From SIG480 sp045537045 (GTDB taxonomy: Bacteria; Bacillota; Clostridia; Oscillospirales; JAAYXM01): a stretch of 64,000 bases of DNA. Below are positions 61,893 through 64,000 of the stretch, one piece after another (position 1 is the first letter of the stretch; every line of letters begins with the position of its first letter). The stretch spans positions 1-64,000 of the forward strand of contig JAZSOS010000049.1 in NCBI GenBank assembly GCA_045537045.1. Reading direction: 5' to 3'. The notes under the pieces were generated by a model. It saw only the letters and a list, made by a program, of their open reading frames with translations. It ran no database searches and was not told the DNA's origin. The position numbers and the translations under genes were made by a program.

Positions 61893-62949
61893 TTGTCAGC
61901 CCCTGCTTTCCGCAGGCACCGCATTTTTTAAATATGCGGTCTAAGTTAAATGCAACGCGAGGGAGATATCCGAGGTCTTCCAAAAGTGTGAATAAAGGAA
62001 AGAATATTGCCATGGGCGGGAGCATTACGGAAACTACCCACGAAAGCGTGCGGTATACGCCGAAGACGAGCGCTTCGCACACCGGTGTTGGCAAGTGCAG
62101 GAAAGAAAGCAGACGGAAAATATCATCCTCAAGACCAAGCAGAAAACCGGACAAAAGTGAAGACGGGTAATTTGCACCCTCAATTGTCAGCCAGAATATT
62201 CCGAGAAGCATCAGGAGCATTATTGGAAATCCCAAAAGCTTGCTTGTAAGGATTTTATCTGCAAATCGTTCGCGGTACGAATAGCTACCAGAGTCCGGTT
62301 TCTTTACCGAAAGGCTGTAAATACGTTCGGCTTCACACGTAAGCTCTTCTGCCGAGTGGAAAGGAGTACGCTTGTGCGGCAAAGGGTCTGAAATAGCGGA
62401 TTCTATGGTATCGAGAAGAGCATCAAGTCCCTTGCCGTCACGAGCGCGGGTTGCAACGACGGGAAGCGAAAGCTCCCGGGAGAGAGCGTCAAGGTCAATT
62501 TCTATTTTCTTCTTTTTTGCCTCGTCCATAAGATTTACGCATACAATTACGTTTTCGGCAATTTCTGCAGTTTGCAGAACAAGAATAAGATTGCGCTCGA
62601 GGCACGTTGCATCACAGACTACGACAACGGCATCGGAGAGACCGGAATACAAGAAATCACGCGCCACCTCTTCCTCGGCAGAGGAAGGAGAGAGCGAGTA
62701 TGTACCCGGAATATCGATGAGTACATAGCCGTGTCCGTTTCTTTCACAGAAGCCTTGCGCATTTGTCACGGTTTTGCCAGGCCAGTTACCGGTGTGCTGG
62801 CGCAGTCCCGTCAGCTCGTTAAAAACCGTGCTTTTGCCGACGTATGGGTTTCCGGCAAGTGCAATTATGCGGTCGTTCGGGTTTCGTTTTTTTATAGTAA
62901 GCGTACTGTCCGCGGCACCTTTGCCCACGGAGTCACGGGTAAGTCCCAA
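61888..62949 (-). pseudogene. feoB: feoB 5' part, cut off by the inserted element
   Basis: 354 residues of FeoB. The cytosolic G domain shows GNPYVGKST (33-41) for G1, DIPGTYSLS for G3 and VCVNLMDEAKKKKI for G4. A linker follows, and then the first four or so TM helices up to DRIFKKCGACGKQGLTTC. Translation continues 14 more codons into the element and stops. The 3' part at 40,679-41,518 begins with the Met that should follow this Cys. TTG 62949 is the start: GGAG lies 9 bases upstream in the end of feoA, so the two genes are coupled. Confidence 0.93.
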
Positions 62950-62955
62950 TTAAAA

Positions 62956-63195
62956 TCACTCCATCCTTTCAATGAGAACATATTTTGCATCATCCCGGCG
63001 CAAGGCAATAAGTGCGCCGCGTATAAGATATGCCACAGGGTCTCCGAGCGGGCTTTTCATAATACATTCCACTCTTGTCCCTTTAATCAGTCCGAGGTCG
63101 CGCAGACGCCCATAGATACTGCTTTCCTCCGACAGGGAAAAGACGTGTCCGGTTTGCCCCGGAAGCATATCACAAAGACGGATTTTTCCGTGCAT
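62956..63195 (-). CDS. feoA: Ferrous iron transport protein A
   Basis: 79 residues with an SH3-like fold. RLRDLGLIKGTRVECIMKSPLGDPVAYLIRGALIALRRDDA is the typical FeoA body. It assists FeoB, perhaps through the G domain. It lies six bases before the TTG of feoB and is the first gene of the operon. GGAGTG precedes ATG 63195. With feoB broken, feoA alone cannot restore Fe(II) uptake by this route. Confidence 0.92.
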   Translation of the reverse strand: MHGKIRLCDMLPGQTGHVFSLSEESSIYGRLRDLGLIKGTRVECIMKSPLGDPVAYLIRGALIALRRDDAKYVLIERME

Positions 63196-63440
63196 GATCA
63201 GTTCACTCCCGAAATGTGGTTTTTCATTTTACCTTATGCCCGAAAAGGACGTGGCGTTACACGAAATCACAGTGTACATAACCTCCAAACAACACTTATT
63301 AAAAATAAAAACGCTTTTTTACGGTTTTTGAAAAATATTTCTTGCAAAATGATGTAAAAATTGATAGAATATACTAGTATGATTGTGTACGTATAAAATT
63401 AATTTTGCATTTTACACTTATAAAAAGGGAGGTGGATTGT

Positions 63441-64000
63441 TTGCGTTTAAAAAGTCTTGAACTGCAGGGGTTTAAATCATTCCCGGACAAAACCGTCATA
63501 TCTTTCGGCGACGGAATAACGGCTATCGTTGGACCTAACGGCAGCGGAAAGTCTAACATTTCCGACGCTGTGCGCTGGGTTCTGGGCGAGCAGTCCACCC
63601 GTACGCTTCGCGGAAGCAATATGCAGGACGTTATTTTTGCGGGAACGCAGAAGAGAAGCGCGGTCGGCTTTGCAGAGGTATCGCTGACCATTGACAACTC
63701 TGACGGCGTACTCCCGTGTGAGTATAACGAGGTTACCGTTACCCGCCGCCTTTACCGCTCGGGCGAAAGTGAATATTACATCAACCGAAGCTCTGTCCGT
63801 TTGCGCGATATAAATGAGATGTTTATGGATACAGGTCTTGGGCGTGACGGTTATTCGATTATCGGTCAGGGGCGCATTGATGAAATTCTCTCTGCAAAGA
63901 GTGGAGATCGCCGCGAGATTTTTGAGGAAGCGTCGGGTATTTCAAAGTTCCGTCACCGCAAGGAGGAATCGGAACGCAAGCTTGCATCAACAGAAGAAAA
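63441..64000 (+). CDS. smc: Chromosome segregation ATPase SMC, N-terminal part
   Basis: The first 186 codons of SMC. LELQGFKSFPDKTVISF opens the head, GPNGSGKSNISDAVRWVLGEQ is Walker A, and IIGQGRIDEIL is the Q-loop/R-loop region. A TTG start at 63441 is chosen because GGGAGG lies eight bases upstream; another TTG four bases earlier is out of frame. The coiled-coil arms and hinge lie beyond the window. In Bacillota smc often follows rnc and precedes ftsY; the upstream neighbour here is feoA in the opposite direction. Confidence 0.96.
   Translation, partial: MRLKSLELQGFKSFPDKTVISFGDGITAIVGPNGSGKSNISDAVRWVLGEQSTRTLRGSNMQDVIFAGTQKRSAVGFAEVSLTIDNSDGVLPCEYNEVTVTRRLYRSGESEYYINRSSVRLRDINEMFMDTGLGRDGYSIIGQGRIDEILSAKSGDRREIFEEASGISKFRHRKEESERKLASTEE

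Noticed and set aside
63374..63697. 107-codon minus-strand frame at the smc start
   Set aside because: Antisense to clear SMC Walker A codons.

Overview
The window looks like a low-to-medium GC Bacillota chromosome, most likely an anaerobic gut-type member of class Clostridia. The evidence is strong AGGAGG-type ribosome sites, sigma-A promoters, ribonuclease Y beside a YmdB-type phosphoesterase, S-layer-homology (SLH) proteins, a cohesin/dockerin pair, an AsnRS, diaminopimelate dehydrogenase and large serine recombinases. No species call is possible from the sequence alone.

Layout. 1-690 is the end of something mobile or remodelled: a truncated Fic gene, a gene-free stretch and an orphan 3' half of a tRNA-Ser(CGA), which looks like an attachment-site remnant. 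700-12,000 is core housekeeping: a 2-hydroxyacid dehydrogenase, a small zinc ribbon, asnS, a MocR-type aminotransferase, purB, secD-secF, an AraC regulator, a YebC-type regulator and DegV. 11,680-20,200 is a surface module. An XRE regulator is divergent from a two-TM protein, followed by a 1467-residue secreted C39-like protein with cohesin-like and dockerin domains, then an SLH-anchored protein with the same kind of cohesin domain. 20,250-35,950 carries an SbcD-like nuclease, ymdB, rny, trmN6, a PIG-L/NagB-like/Gfo-Idh operon, a HAD phosphatase, an ArsC/Spx-like protein, pyk, cysK, a YdcF protein, nadE, an AEC transporter, an amidohydrolase and AraC. Near 36,850 two 5'-truncated genes (Gfo/Idh and an SLH protein) meet head to head, marking a rearrangement or misassembly. 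A solute-binding lipoprotein and ddh follow.

The main discovery is at 41,518-61,892. A 20.37-kb integrative element sits inside feoB (ferrous iron transporter). The 3' part of feoB lies at 40,679-41,518 and the 5' part, behind feoA, at 61,888-62,949. The junctions share the hexamer TACACG, and joining them restores one in-frame FeoB of 633 residues. The element's large serine recombinase ends 10 bases before the right junction. The cargo is unusual: leftward genes for a possible nuclease, a small resolvase, a sigma-like factor and a J-domain protein; two toxin-antitoxin modules back to back; rightward small regulators, a SF2-like ATPase, an HNH endonuclease, two gene-free structured stretches, and a partial phage tail module with a 1638-residue tape-measure protein. 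I see no capsid, portal, terminase, tail tube or lysis gene. It is therefore neither an intact prophage nor a typical conjugative element; a phage satellite or a domesticated tail-module island is the best guess.

The window ends in the start of smc. Most start codons were chosen from ribosome-binding-site spacing, so several differ from the longest open frame.
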